A model generated the notes under the pieces. It made no database searches and was not told the DNA's origin. It was given only the letters and a program-made list of their open reading frames with translations. A program made the translations under genes and the position numbers. This document shows, one piece after another, positions 21,426 through 31,873 of a stretch of DNA of 64,000 nt (position 1 is the first letter of the stretch; each line of letters opens with the position of its first letter). This stretch comes from Closterium sp. NIES-65. Lineage: Eukaryota; Streptophyta; Zygnematophyceae; Desmidiales; Closteriaceae. The DNA is taken from NCBI GenBank assembly GCA_948144175.1, contig CANXME010000875.1, positions 248,001 to 312,000 of the forward strand, read 5' to 3'.

Positions 21426-21966
21426 AGGTTCTATGCCTGTCTCCAAGGCGCGTTACGTGGCTCGTGGCTTCATTCAGCGGCAGGGAGTTGACTACTTTCA
21501 GACCTTCTCCCCCACCCCGAAGATGACCACTCTTCGGGTACTGCTGCACGTTGCTGCTCACCGTGACTACGAGCTGAACTCTCTCGACTTCACCACAGCT
21601 TTCTTGCAGGGCAGCCTGCACGAGGAGATCTGGCTGCGCCGCCCACCTGGCTTCACTGGGTCTTTCCCTCCTGGTACCCAGTGGAGTCTCCGGCGTCCAG
21701 TCTACGATCTCCGCCAGGCGCCACGTGAGTGGCACGACACACTGAGGACTACGCTTGCGGCTCTTGGGTTTGCTCCTTCTACTGCCGACCCGTCGCTGTT
21801 TCTGCGCACCGACACCTCTCTGCCGCCGTTCTACATCCTCGTGTACGTCGACGACTTGGTCTTTGCCACAGCTGACACTGCTGGACTCGCCTACGTGAAG
21901 TCTGAGCTGCAGAAGAGACACACGTGCACTGACCTGGGGACAGAGCACGCTGCACCATTACCCTGA
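21426..21966 (+). pseudogene. Element D reverse transcriptase
   Basis: After a small deletion that removes the VKRPPGSPPV-type segment, RT continues in a new frame: KARYVARGF, FSPTPKMTTLRVLL, LDFTTAFLQGSLHEE and the catalytic YVDD box at about 21843-21854. It stops shortly after HTCTDLG, where about 35 bp are deleted relative to A and J. Confidence 0.85.
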
Positions 21967-22790
21967 CTCAGTCACACATGGTGCAGCAGGTCCTTCACCG
22001 CTTCGGCTTCACGTACTCCTCGCCTCAGGCCACTCCTCTGCCTACTCGCAACTCACTCTCAGCTCTGCCTTCGGATGAGTCCGTAGAGTCAAGTGGCCCG
22101 TATCCAGAGCTTGTTGGCTGCCTCATGTACCTGATGACCTGCACACGACCTGACCTTGCATACCCTCTTAGCATTCTTGCACGCTATGTTGCTCCTAGGA
22201 GACACCGACCAGAGCACATGGCTGCAGCGAAGAGGGTGTTGCGCTACTTGTGCAGTACGTCGGGCATGGGGCTAGTGCTTGGAGGGCGGAGTCCAGTGGT
22301 CCTCACTGGGCACGCGGACGCTTCTTGGGCTGACGACCAGGCGACGCAGCGGTCGTCACAGAGTTACACCTTCAGCCTTGGTTCCGGCTCTGTCTCGTGG
22401 CGGGCTACTCGCTCGTCTTCTGCTCTTGGCTCCAGTTGTGAGGCTGAGATCTACGCCGGGGCCATGGCTGCACAGGAGCTTCGCTGGCTCACCTACCTGC
22501 TGACCGACCTTGGAGAGCCGCCTCGTTCTCCTCCAGTCCTGTACGTAGACAACAAGGCCATGCTGGCCTTGTGTCGAGAGCAGCGACTGGAGCACAGAAC
22601 AAAGCACATTGCTATCCGCTACTTCCTTGCTCGTGAGCTACAGCAGCATGGACAGTTGCGGCTTGCGTACATGGCCTTTGAGGCCAACACTGCTGATGTC
22701 TTCACCAAGGCACTTGCGCCTTGTGATCATCAGCGCTTGTGCACTCAGCTGGGTCTTGTGCCTGTCTTGCCTCACTTCCTCTCCTGTTGA
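21967..22790 (+). CDS. Element D RT C-terminus and RNase H
   Basis: Open from about 21967 to TGA 22788-22790. It carries the RT tail (QSHMVQQVLHRFGFTYSS) and RNase H with Asp in GHADASWADD (about 22318), Glu in EAEIYAGAM (about 22447) and Asp in YVDNKAMLA (about 22548). It ends with the family-typical ANTADVFTKALAPCDHQ. RNase H removes element RNA during cDNA synthesis. All three acidic residues are present. Confidence 0.9.
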
Positions 22791-22979
22791 CCTTGCTTGT
22801 ACTGTCACATACATATATACCTGCTCTTGCTTGTCTAGCTTTATATATATGTGTGTACTCTTGCATGTGAACTGGCCTTGTGGCCTTGACCTTGTGCTCA
22901 GAATGTGTGGTGACGTTGAGATCCACCTTGAGCTTGCTTTGCTTTGCTTTGCTTGACTGGTCTTGTGACCCCTTGTTCT

Positions 22980-23002
22980 CCCCCACTTTGCATATGGGGG
23001 TG
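22980..23002 (+). promoter_or_regulatory. Polypurine tract of D with hairpin
   Basis: ATGGGGGTG directly before the 3' LTR. CCCCCA (22980-22985) pairs with TGGGGG (22995-23000). CTTTG repeats lie just upstream, as in sister copies. Confidence 0.7.
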
Positions 23003-23131
23003 TGTTAGAACATTATATAGCTTATACATTTGTGTAGGCTGTAGTGGGGTATCCCATAGGGGGCACAACCCAATTAGGGTTAGTACTTGTACCCACTTCA
23101 TTCATAGTTGATTCATTCTCGTTTCTTCTCA
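23003..23131 (+). repeat. 3' LTR of element D
   Basis: 129 bp, TGTTAG...TCTCA, about 97% identical to the 5' LTR. ACCCT follows. Confidence 0.95.
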
Positions 23132-23136
23132 ACCCT
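23132..23136. repeat. Target-site duplication of element D, right copy
   Basis: ACCCT, identical to 15790-15794. Confidence 0.9.
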
Positions 23137-24560
23137 CGATCGCCTTAGCGTACGATCGAGGTGTCCGAACGTCTGGTGCATCCGGGTCTCCCTCAGGGGC
23201 AATCAGCGTGGACACGAGATGGGGCAAAGCAGCCGCAAAGCAATGGAACTCCTCGTGCCTGTCCTCAAGGACGTCCGTGCTAAGAGCACACTCACCCCCG
23301 ACGGACGGAGGACAGACAGACTCAGACTCAGCAACGAGACTGGCAGCGTAGTCTAGACGATAGCGAGCAGCGAAGTCAACAAGCTCAGCAACTAGAGCAG
23401 ACGCAGCAGTGGATGCAAAGGAAGGGTCAGTGACGACAGTAGCAAGAAGGCGCGTGACCGAAGGGCTAGCAGCACGAAGGGAGTCAGACTCCGGGTCAGC
23501 AAGAGAAGGAAGAGAGGACTCTGGAGGAGACGGCAACGGGACACGCAAAGGAGCAGTGGAAGGACGCAGTGCCATCTGGTGTGTGCCGGGGACCGCAGGA
23601 GGACGCGGACGCGCAGTACGACCACTAGTGTGAGCAGCAGGAACAGGTGACGCAGGACGAGACGCAGGCTCACGACGCTCAGCAAGACCTCCAGTAGGAC
23701 CAGTGTAGGGAGAAGGAGCAAGCAGAGGGGAGGCGGGCTGTAACTGTGACTGCGACTGGACAGGCGGTGGACACTCTAAGGGAGGAACAGGACCAGTATA
23801 GGGCGGGAGACCAAGAACCTGCTCCAAGAGCGGAACGAAGTACGGCCTCGGCCGCGCAGCGCCTCCAGAACCAGCAAGGACGGCACCAGTACCCCAAGCG
23901 GCAGCACCAGCGCCAGCAGCACCTCCAGCTCCAACAGCGCCAACTCCAGCACCCTCAAGAGCACCAGCGCCAGCAGCACCGCCAGAGCCAACACCCCCAG
24001 CAGCTCTAGTTCCAGTAGCACCAACTCCAGTAGGACCGTCAGCACCAGCAGCCTCAGCAGCACCCCCAGACGCACTAGCACCAGTAGCGCCAACACCCCC
24101 AGTAGCTCCACCTCCAGCAGCACCAGCTCTGCTAGCAGCTCTAGCAGGACCAACTCCAGTAACTCAAGCAGCACTTCTAGACTCAGCAGCACGTCTCCAG
24201 CGACGGGCGAACCACTCGCGCAGCTCCTGTGGAGAGAGCGGCTCCCGCCTTGAAGAACCGCCGGCGGCCACACGAGCAGACCCAGCACCCCAAGGCTCCG
24301 CACCCCCACGCTCAGCACCTCCAGGCTCCGCACCCCCAGGCTCAGCACCCCCAGTCTCAGCACCCCCAGGCTCAGCACTCCCAGTCTCAGCACCCCCAGG
24401 CTCAGCACCCCCAGTCTCAGCACCCCCAAGCTCAGCACCCCCAGTCTCAGCACCCCCAGGCTCAGCACCCCCAGTCTCAGCACCCCCAGACTCAGCACCC
24501 CCAGACTCAGCACCCGCAGGCTCAGCACTTCTAGCAGCACGAGAGTCAACAGCTACCTCG
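23132..24560 (-). pseudogene. Element E integrase-RT linker
   Basis: Minus-strand linker with a long GAEPG/GAETG array (about 24535-24290), the L-S-P-Q-E-L-R-E-W-F module near 24220, a stop after RRWRRAAES, then Ala/Gly-rich sequence, RPRPYFVPLLEQVLG near 23850 and the Pro/Ser-rich portion ending at PSVGGECALSTDVLED near 23290. The C-terminal part is open to the D insertion. Frames change at least once. Confidence 0.7.
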
Positions 24561-25492
24561 ACAGGCTCAATTGCGTCTACCTGGGACACACCTAACGGGG
24601 CAGGACCCTGAGGGGGGAGGGGGTCTACCTCGGTAGCACCTGACGCAAGGAAGAGCGGCGGTGAGGGAAGGGGCGCAGTGCGGTAGGGGAAGAGACGGTA
24701 GTAAGGCACCGACTCGTCAAAGGTGACGTCCTGGGAGGACAGAACACGCCGTGAGGTGGGGTGGTAAAACTGCCACCCAGGCGCGTCAGGGGGGAAGCCA
24801 AGGAAGACGCAGGGAACAGCACGGGGGGACAGCTTGTCCGCAGACAAGTCGCGGACAAACGCCCGAGATCCCCAGACCCGAAACGCAGACGCATCGCCAA
24901 CCTTCCCGGTCCATCGCAGGGCGGGGGAGGTCGCAAGGAGACGCGAGGCTGAAGGTTGAGCTGATGCGCGGCGTACTGAACCGCAAACGGCCACAGAAAA
25001 TGGGGGGCAGCCGCATGCATCATGGACGTACGAGCGACGTCCATGACCATGCCAATGCGGCGCTCAGCAATCCCATTTTGCTGTGGAGAGGCCGGAAGCG
25101 TGAAGGTCTGGCGGATGCCCTGTGCACGACAGAAGGCTCCCCCACGGGCAGAGGAAAACTCCCCGCCTCTATCCGAGTGCAGACGCAGAACACGAAAGTC
25201 CGAGCCGAAACTCTCTCTGAGCTGGAGACGATCTGTGCGGATCCAGTCGATCAACACCTCAGTGACGTCACCCTTACTGCGCAAGGGGAAGACTGTGGTT
25301 TAATGCGAGTAGTCGTCAACCACCAACAGGAAGTAACGCTCGTGCCCCTGTCCACGGACGCGGGCGGGGCCCCACACGTCCATATGGAGAGTCTGCAGCG
25401 GAGCCTCTGTCGGAGGAAACTCGGAGGAGTGAGGGGCGGCACGCTGTCGCCCCTCAACGCAGGGGACGCAGGTAGGGCCAGGCTCCGGCGGA
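24561..25492 (-). pseudogene. Element E integrase
   Basis: Minus-strand integrase in two frames. LHMDVWGPARV lies near 25385, LHSDRGGEF near 25175 and GIAERRIG near 25065, so the DD35E residues are present. A TAA near 25301-25303 replaces a conserved Tyr codon. A frameshift near 24930 separates the core from its C-terminal part (AFVRDLSADKLSPRA, CVFLGFPPDAPGW). The upstream half is lost at the truncation. Confidence 0.8.
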
Positions 25493-26510
25493 GCATAACC
25501 TCCTCCCTTCCCCACATAGCATGCATTCCCCAACCATGTGTATCCTCCCCCCTCCCCTTTTCCCCCTCTCCATGTGCCTTGCGACCTCGGTGCATCATAC
25601 TCACATGCTCACGGCTCAGTATGCCCCAGCCCCGCCTGCTTGTGCCCCTGCCCCCTCTCTCGACTCAAGCCTGTCTGCTCACCCCGCTGCCGCCTCGCCT
25701 TGTATCTGTCCTGCTTGACTTCGTTGCTGCCCTGCCTACTGGAGCAGGTAACTTGGTTGTTGCACAACACTTCGGTCCCATCAGCTCGTGTCTCTCATCA
25801 GCTCTGGTCACACCACCCATGTCACTGCTGCACACCAAGTCAGAATCGATGTTCCTTTGGATCCGCGCAGGCCAGCCATTCATCTGCTCACACACCTACG
25901 CCTCACCAAGCCCCAGTCCCCTCTACTTGTGCCCCTGCCCCGACTCTAGACTCACTCCGGTCTGCTCCTTTCTTCTCGTCTGACTATCCCCCACCTGCGC
26001 TTCGCTGCCCTCTCGTCAGCTCTAGTCGACGTACTACTCCTGTCCCGTTGCTCGGCTGCTGCTGCTGCTGCCTCAACGAGTCCTTGGCTGCTAGCCGCCA
26101 TACATCTGCCACGCCACTACAGATGCACACCGGCATGGCAAGGATGTTTTAGGGGGAGTGAGGGGGGGTGGAGGTGGGGGGAGAAGGGGGTTGGAAGGAT
26201 TGTGGGTAGGAGATGCGCAAGAGCTGCGCCTCGCACTGCCCCCTCTCTCGAATCGCTCCTATCTGTTCTTTTTCTTCCCGTCTATCTAACCCCCACCCCA
26301 CCTACGCTTCGCCGGCCTCTGGTCAGCTCCAATCGCATGCACTACTCCTGTCCCTATAGCACCCCAAGTCAGCGGCACCCAGTACTGCTTCGTTTGCTGC
26401 TGCCTCAGCGAGTCGAGTCCTAGCGTGCCTTCAATCCCTTGGCTTGGCTTCACGCCGCCATGCATCTCATCTGCCACCGCAGATACACACTACCATGGCA
26501 AGAAGGACGC
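25493..26510 (+). other. Non-copia DNA with a diverged internal duplication
   Basis: Unrelated to the copia elements. Two diverged segments (about 25925-26145 and 26225-26505) share order and wording, for example GCCCC(T/C)...CTCTAGACTC-like starts and CATGGCAAG ends, so this is probably an old tandem duplication or a non-coding repeat family. The plus strand is open for up to 204 codons but low-complexity (Pro/Ser/Cys). I see no known domain. Confidence 0.4.
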
Positions 26511-27570
26511 GTAATGCAGAGGGAAAAGGTGAACAAGGGGGCTTGCGTGGGGGGTGGGGTTAGTATAGTTGGGGCGGAGCAAGTTGCAACTGCGCACGGG
26601 CTGGCATTGTACATGGTCGTCGCATCTGTGTGGCTCTCTGACGGCCGTATATCCCCACCGTCCCTATTGCCGTGGAAGATTTTACATCTGCGGGGAGGGG
26701 GCCATGCGAAAGTGATGAAATCAAGAGCAAGAGGGAAAAAACAACGTTTTGTACAAGAGCCATGGGGACCTTTTAGAGGTTAGAAGCAGGTGAAAGTGAT
26801 GAATTCAAGAGCAAGAGGAGAGGGCACGTCAGAGGAGAAAATGGATAAGAGCTAAACGTGTGAGAGGATCATGGTGACACGGTTACACTCGGTCGACTCA
26901 CCATCGCCATCGCCATCGCCAGGGCCATCGGAGAATAACTGGAGCGATATCGGTCACTTTGGCATGAGGGCCGGGTCTCCTTTCATCTGCCCTTTCGAGA
27001 ACCCACCAATAAGCTCCAACCCCCATTTCTTTCGCGTTCCGCTCGTCTCTCCCGTCCCCTCCTGGCGGAGTGTAACTGATGCTTTCGTACCACAGAAGCC
27101 GAAAGATGATGACATCTGTCTCGTTAAAACCGGAGGGTCAAGAAGCACGAAACTGGTTCAAGCTTCCCAAGGTTGGTTGGGTGTTACCCGGTTTCCAGCG
27201 GAGGCAAACTTTTGAAACACAAACCTGGTCTTGAACATTCGCCAAACTAGAACTCTGTAGCAGTGAGAAATGCCCAATTGGGTTTCATCGCACGGCACAT
27301 CGCACAACACCAACCTGCGTAAACATGAGGCATACAGGCAAGAGAAACTTGTCCCCAAAACGCTATTGATTATACGCGAGTTCTAGGACCCACTATTAGA
27401 CCCGCGTAGCCCGCCAACTAGCCAACATACCGACAACCGGGCGCGCGCTAATCACGAATTACAAAAGGTATGGGAGAGCCAAAGTCGCGGAAACTGACAT
27501 TACCGGAAATGTAGTTGTGCGTTGTGACGTTAGCAGACCGATGGCCACGATTCGACCTGCAGAGCTATGC
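26511..27570. other. Mostly unique DNA, one small ORF of unknown status
   Basis: No recognisable gene. A 114-codon plus-strand frame at 26871-27215 starts with a Ser/Pro repeat from a CCATCG microsatellite and then has more normal composition, but shows no known motif. It could be chance or an exon. The rest shows nothing I can name. Confidence 0.3.
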
Positions 27571-27734
27571 AACGTCGCATTTAGGTCACGAATTGCATTG
27601 CAGGGCAACGCGACGGCAACATTAGGTCACGATTTGCCCTGCAGGGTAACGCGACGGCGACATTAGGTCACGTTTTGGCCGGCAAGGCAACGCGACGGCG
27701 ACATTAGGTCACGATTTGCCCTGCAAAGGCAATG
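27571..27734. repeat. 41-bp tandem repeat, about 4 copies
   Basis: ATTAGGTCACGATTTGCCCT-type units recur at 27579, 27621, 27662 and 27703, a constant 41-bp period, with GCGACGGCGAC between. Confidence 0.85.
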
Positions 27735-27819
27735 CGACCTACAAACCGGCGGAGGTGCATGGGCTAGGGGGATCGCGTGGGCAGGGGGGATCGCGTGGGC
27801 AGGTGAAATCATCTGGCTC

Positions 27820-28458
27820 ACCTCCGCCTCTCTCACGCTCCACCTCTCTCACGCTCCGCCTCTCTCACCCTCCGCCTCTCTCACCCTCCACCTCTCTCAC
27901 CCTCCGCCTCTCTCACCCTCCGCCTCTCTCACCCTCTGCTTCTCTCACCCTCCACCTCTCTCATCCTCAGCCTCTCTCATCCTCCGCTTCTCTCACCCTC
28001 CGCCTCTCTCACCCTCCGCCTCTCTCACCCTCCGACTCTCTCACCCTCCGCTTCTCTCACCCTCCGCTTCTCTCACCCTCCGCCTCTCTCACCTGCGCCT
28101 CTCTCACCCTCCGCTTCTCTCACCCTCCACTTCTCTCATCCTCCGCCTCTCTCATCTTCCGCCTCTCTCATCCTCCGCCTCTCTCATCCTCCGCTTCTCT
28201 CACCCTCCGCCTCTCTCACCCTCCGCTTCTCTCACCCTCCGCCTCTCTCACCCTCCGCCTCTCTCACCCTCCGCCTCTCTCACCCTCCGCTTCTCTCACC
28301 CTCCGCTTCTCTCACCCTCCGCCTCTCTCACCTGTGCCTCTCTCACCCTCCGCTTCTCTCACCCTCCGCCTCTCTCACCCTCCGCTTCTCTCACCCTCCG
28401 CCTCTCTCACCCTCCGCCTCTCTCACCCTCCGCCTCTCTCACCCTCCACCTCTCTCAT
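27820..28458. repeat. 16-bp pyrimidine minisatellite, about 39 copies
   Basis: Units of TCTCTCACCCTCCGCC with small changes. As 16 is not a multiple of 3, all frames stay open and give Ser/Pro/Leu-rich nonsense. It is strand-asymmetric (almost pure C/T). Confidence 0.9.
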
Positions 28459-28800
28459 GGGGAGATGCATCGACGGGGGGTAGCTTGGGTATGGGGAGAT
28501 GCATCGACAGGGGGGTAGCTTGGGTATGGGGAGATGCATCGACAGGGGGGTAGCTTGGGTATGGGGAGATGCATCGATAGGGGGGTTGCTTTTGTATGGT
28601 ACCGATGCATCGACAGGGGGCTTGCTTGGGGATGGGGAGATGCATCGACAGGAGGGTTGCTTGGGTATGGGGAGATGCATCGACAGGGGGGTTGCTTGGG
28701 GATGGGGAGATGCATCAACATGAGGGTTGCTTGGGTATGGGGAGATGCATCCACAGGGGGGTAGCTTGGGTATGGGTAGATGCATCGACAGGGTAGATGC
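28459..28800. repeat. 35-bp minisatellite, about 10 copies
   Basis: Units contain GGGGAGATGCATCGACAGG and GTAGCTTGGGT at 34-35 bp spacing. Both strands are open, which is a by-product of the repeat. There are no unique spacers, so this is not a CRISPR-like array. Confidence 0.9.
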
Positions 28801-29210
28801 GTCATCCTCCCTCCCTTTCTCCCGTCCCCTTCTTGCCATTCTCCAATCTCCTCATCCTCTCTCGATCCTGTCCCCCTTCCCCTTCCCATCTCCCACCCTC
28901 CTACTCCCTTCCTCTCATCCTCCCATCCTCCCTTTTTTTCCTTCCTCCCTCCCTTCCACCCATCTACCCAACGTCGTCCTCTCCCACCCCCTTCCTTTCT
29001 TCATCTATTCCCTCTCCTAATTCTCTAGCTCAGTGCCTTTCCCCGCTCTCTCCCCCCTTACAACCACTCTTCATCTCCCCCCCCCCCTTCCGCCCTTCCT
29101 CTGTGTCCCCCTTGCTCATTTTCTCCCTCCGGGCATTCCTTGTTCCCTACCGCTGTTGCCCTTCCATTGTCATTGTTTTGTATCCTTCTCCGCCGCTTCA
29201 ACTTTGACAC
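28801..29210. other. Polypyrimidine-rich stretch
   Basis: C/T-rich low-complexity DNA continuing the asymmetry of the preceding minisatellite. No coding signal. Confidence 0.6.
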
Positions 29211-29569
29211 ATCCGAGTTGTGGTTCGTGTGTGTGCAGGTCTGCCATGCATCCAGTTGTGATGTGTTTGTTGTTTGATGATAGTGGTGCCGTATGACAAA
29301 TAGCTGTCATATATTGATGTTGGATGCTTCTCATAATGCACAGCTTTGTGTTTTGGAGCAGAAATGCACATGACCATTACAAGGAAGTGCAAGAAAGCAA
29401 GCTATATTTCCAAAGAGGTTTCCAAGAGTGGACTAAGGCACATGCACAAATCTAGGAGGTGGAACATTTCAATCCACTCCTGTCAGGCCACGACCCATGG
29501 TGCTGGGCACTTGTACAAGCATGGTTCTGTGATGGAACAGGGGAAGAGGGGATATGGCAGAATAAGCGA
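29211..29569. other. Short unique stretch, nothing recognised
   Basis: Normal-composition DNA between the pyrimidine-rich and purine-rich blocks. No ORF of note and no recognisable RNA. Confidence 0.4.
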
Positions 29570-30700
29570 GGGGTGGAGGTGGAGGTACGGAAGGGCATGT
29601 ATGGGAGGAGTGGACAAGGCAGAGGGGTGAGCAAAGGGGGAAAGGGAGTGAGCAGGGTGGAGAAGGGGGTGAGCAAAAGGGGAAAGAGAGTGAGCAGGGT
29701 GGAGAAGGGGGTGAGCAAAAGGGGAGAGAGAGTGAGCAGGGTGGAAAAGGGGGTGAGCAAAGGAGAAAGCAAGTAAGCAAGGGCTAAGGAGGGGTGCGAA
29801 CAGGGGAAATGAGAGGACTTGGGGGTGGAAAAGGGTTGAACGAAGGGGAATAGAGAGTAAACAGGGGGAGAGATGGGTGAGTACAGGGGGGAAAGGAGGG
29901 TTGGCATGGGGGAAAGGGAGGATTATTGTAAGGAAAGGGCGAGGAAGAGTGGGGGAAAGGACGGGGGGGAGTGGGGGAATGGACAAGTGGGGTGTGGGGG
30001 AAAGGCCCGGGGGGGGTGGGGGAAAGGATGAGGGGGAGAGACGATGACATGGTTCGCACCAAGAGGCGTGTTGGGAGCGTAGGGCATGCATGGTCGAAAA
30101 GGCGGTGTGGCCCTGGAGGAGTGGGGAAAGTTTCAGATGGGAAGTTGGGGATTGGACGGGGGGAAGTGGGCGAGAGGCCCGGGGGAGTGCGGGGAGGGAC
30201 GAGGTGGAGTGGGGGAAAGAGAGGGTAGGAGCGGGGGAGAGGGGGGGTAGGATTGAGGGAAAGGGGGGGTGTTAGTTGGGGAAAGACAGGGCAGTAGTGC
30301 GGGAAAGGGAGGTGCGTGGGGGAAGCGGAGGGTTGGCGTTGGTGAAAGGGAGGATTACTGTGTGGGAAAAGGGTGAGGGAGAGTGGGGTATTGGACGAGG
30401 AGGAGTGGGGGAATGGACGGGTGGGATTGGGGGACGGGTGGAACATTTCAACCCCTCACGGGTGAGTGTTGGGTAAGGAAATGGGAGCGGGGGACCAGGG
30501 AAGATTACTGTGTGGGAAAAGGGCGAGGGAGAGTGGGGTGTTGGAAGGGGAGAAATGGGGGGCAGTGGGGGACTGGACGCGGGGGGGAGGGGGCTGGGGC
30601 GGGTGGATGTCGGGGAAGGAAATGGGAACGAGAGAGGGGTTAATGGCAGGGGGGTCGGGAAGGGGTTGGAAGCGTGCGGTGAAACAGAGTGACCCGGGGA
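29570..30700. repeat. Purine-rich repeat block with 42-bp units
   Basis: Almost pure G/A on the given strand. A clear 42-bp tandem part (about 29627-29770) contains GTGAGCAGGGTGGAGAAGGG at 29648, 29690 and 29732. The rest is degenerate GTGGGGGAAAGG-type repeats. Open frames on the minus strand are compositional. Confidence 0.8.
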
Positions 30701-31536
30701 GGTGAGCATGAGCAGGGGAGACAGAGTTCGCCGGAGAGATCAAGGTGTGTGAGGGTGTTACTGCTGCTAGTAACCACTTCAGCTCGCAGGGCAGGTTGTG
30801 AGTGCGTGGAGGGGGAGTAGAGTGCGATGGAGAGTGGTGAGGAGCTTACATACCGTGTGGGGACAGGAGTGGACAAGGTGTAACACAAGGGCGTCAGGTT
30901 CAGCAGCAGTAGAGAGGTGGTGGTGTGTGAGGGATACTGCTGCTTGTGAGAGAGCCTGGTGGAGGGCATTGAGGATGAGCATGAGGGGGGTAAGAAGCCA
31001 ATGGTAATTAGGCGGCAGTGGGAGAGGTGGAGGACGGTGGGGTATTATTTAGTCACAAAAGCTTGGCAAGAGGAAACTAGGATTGCGGTCATTCCCGATA
31101 AAGTATGTGCGCTAAGGATCTCGCGCCGTGGTCAGAACGCACCTGCATATCGAGGCAGAGAAGTGCTACGATGGCATCAATGTCGCAGCCACAAGCGACG
31201 AGCACGGTTGTGTACTTCTCCGTCTCTTTCTTGGAGTTTGCAATGTTTAGCTGGGTCGATTGGGTTTTGGTACTTGCACAGAGTGACGAGAATAAGTACG
31301 AAGTATGAGAACCGCGTTACTTATTCAGTGGAGACGGGGTGCTAAACAAGGTTGCTTGGATGAATGGTGTTGTTCTCGCATGTCGCATTAAGTTTTTGGC
31401 GACGTGGTGGTTGGGGGTGTTGAGGTCGCATTTGGACTCGGGTAACCTTGGCGAGGTTGCCCTAGTCCGCGAACATCGTTTGTTATTTTCGACACTTCCT
31501 GTGTTCGCGGGCCTATCGCTATTCCTGAACCCAATC
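30701..31536. other. Unique DNA, no recognised gene
   Basis: A plus-strand frame of 128 codons (30959-31345) has mixed composition but no known motif. I see no splice or promoter pattern strong enough to call a gene. The last five bases (31532-31536, AATCA) flank the LTR of element F. Confidence 0.3.
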
Positions 31537-31669
31537 ATGACGAGAAGTGAGAATGGAATGGATGAACTATGAAACACTTGGGTTCAAGTACTAACCCTAA
31601 TTGGGTTGTACCCCTTATGGGCTACCCCACTACAGCCTACACAAATGTATAAGCTATAATGTTCTGACG
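31537..31669 (-). repeat. 3' LTR of element F
   Basis: 133 bp, homologous to the N LTR (about 6 differences) in opposite orientation. The terminal CA is changed to CG on the given strand. The polypurine tract and its hairpin (31672-31692) abut it. Confidence 0.9.
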
Positions 31670-31873
31670 CACCCCCATAGGCAAAGTGGGGGAGAACAAG
31701 TGGTCACAAGACCAGTCAAGCAAAACAAAGCAAAGCAAGCTCAGGGTGGATCACAAAGTCACCACACAGTCCGAGCACAAGAGTAGGGTCACAAGGACAG
31801 TTCACATGCAAGAACATATATATAAAGGTAAACAAGCAAGTGCAGGTATCGAAGGAGGACAGTACAAACAAGA

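Larger units (their letters stand above)
15795..23131 (+). mobile_element. Full-length Ty1/copia element D nested in E
   Basis: A 7337-bp plus-strand element with 129-bp LTRs (about 4 differences), a perfect ACCCT target duplication, primer site, GC-rich leader, GAG-POL region and polypurine tract. It splits the RT entry region of element E. From GAG ATG 16889 to about 19890 it keeps one frame broken only by three TAG codons (18128, 19136, 19802), each at a CAG of sister copies. Later come a one-base shift in a C run near 19897, a TGA near 20590, a short deletion near 21427 and one of about 35 bp near 21938. It is not autonomous as read. Confidence 0.95.
23132..25492 (-). mobile_element. Copia element E, middle part (right of nested D)
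   Basis: Continuation of E after D. Reading leftward it goes from the integrase N-half to the start of RT. It ends abruptly at about 25492, inside the GAG-pre-integrase/integrase boundary near CVPCVEG. E therefore lacks GAG, protease, leader and 5' LTR. No copia sequence follows. Confidence 0.85.

Noticed and set aside
27716-28483. 255-codon Ser/Pro/Leu ORF
   Set aside because: Produced by the 16-bp minisatellite, which keeps several frames open at once.
28459-28889. Possible CRISPR-like array or repeat protein
   Set aside because: Units are contiguous 35-bp tandem repeats without variable spacers; both strands are open because of the repeat.
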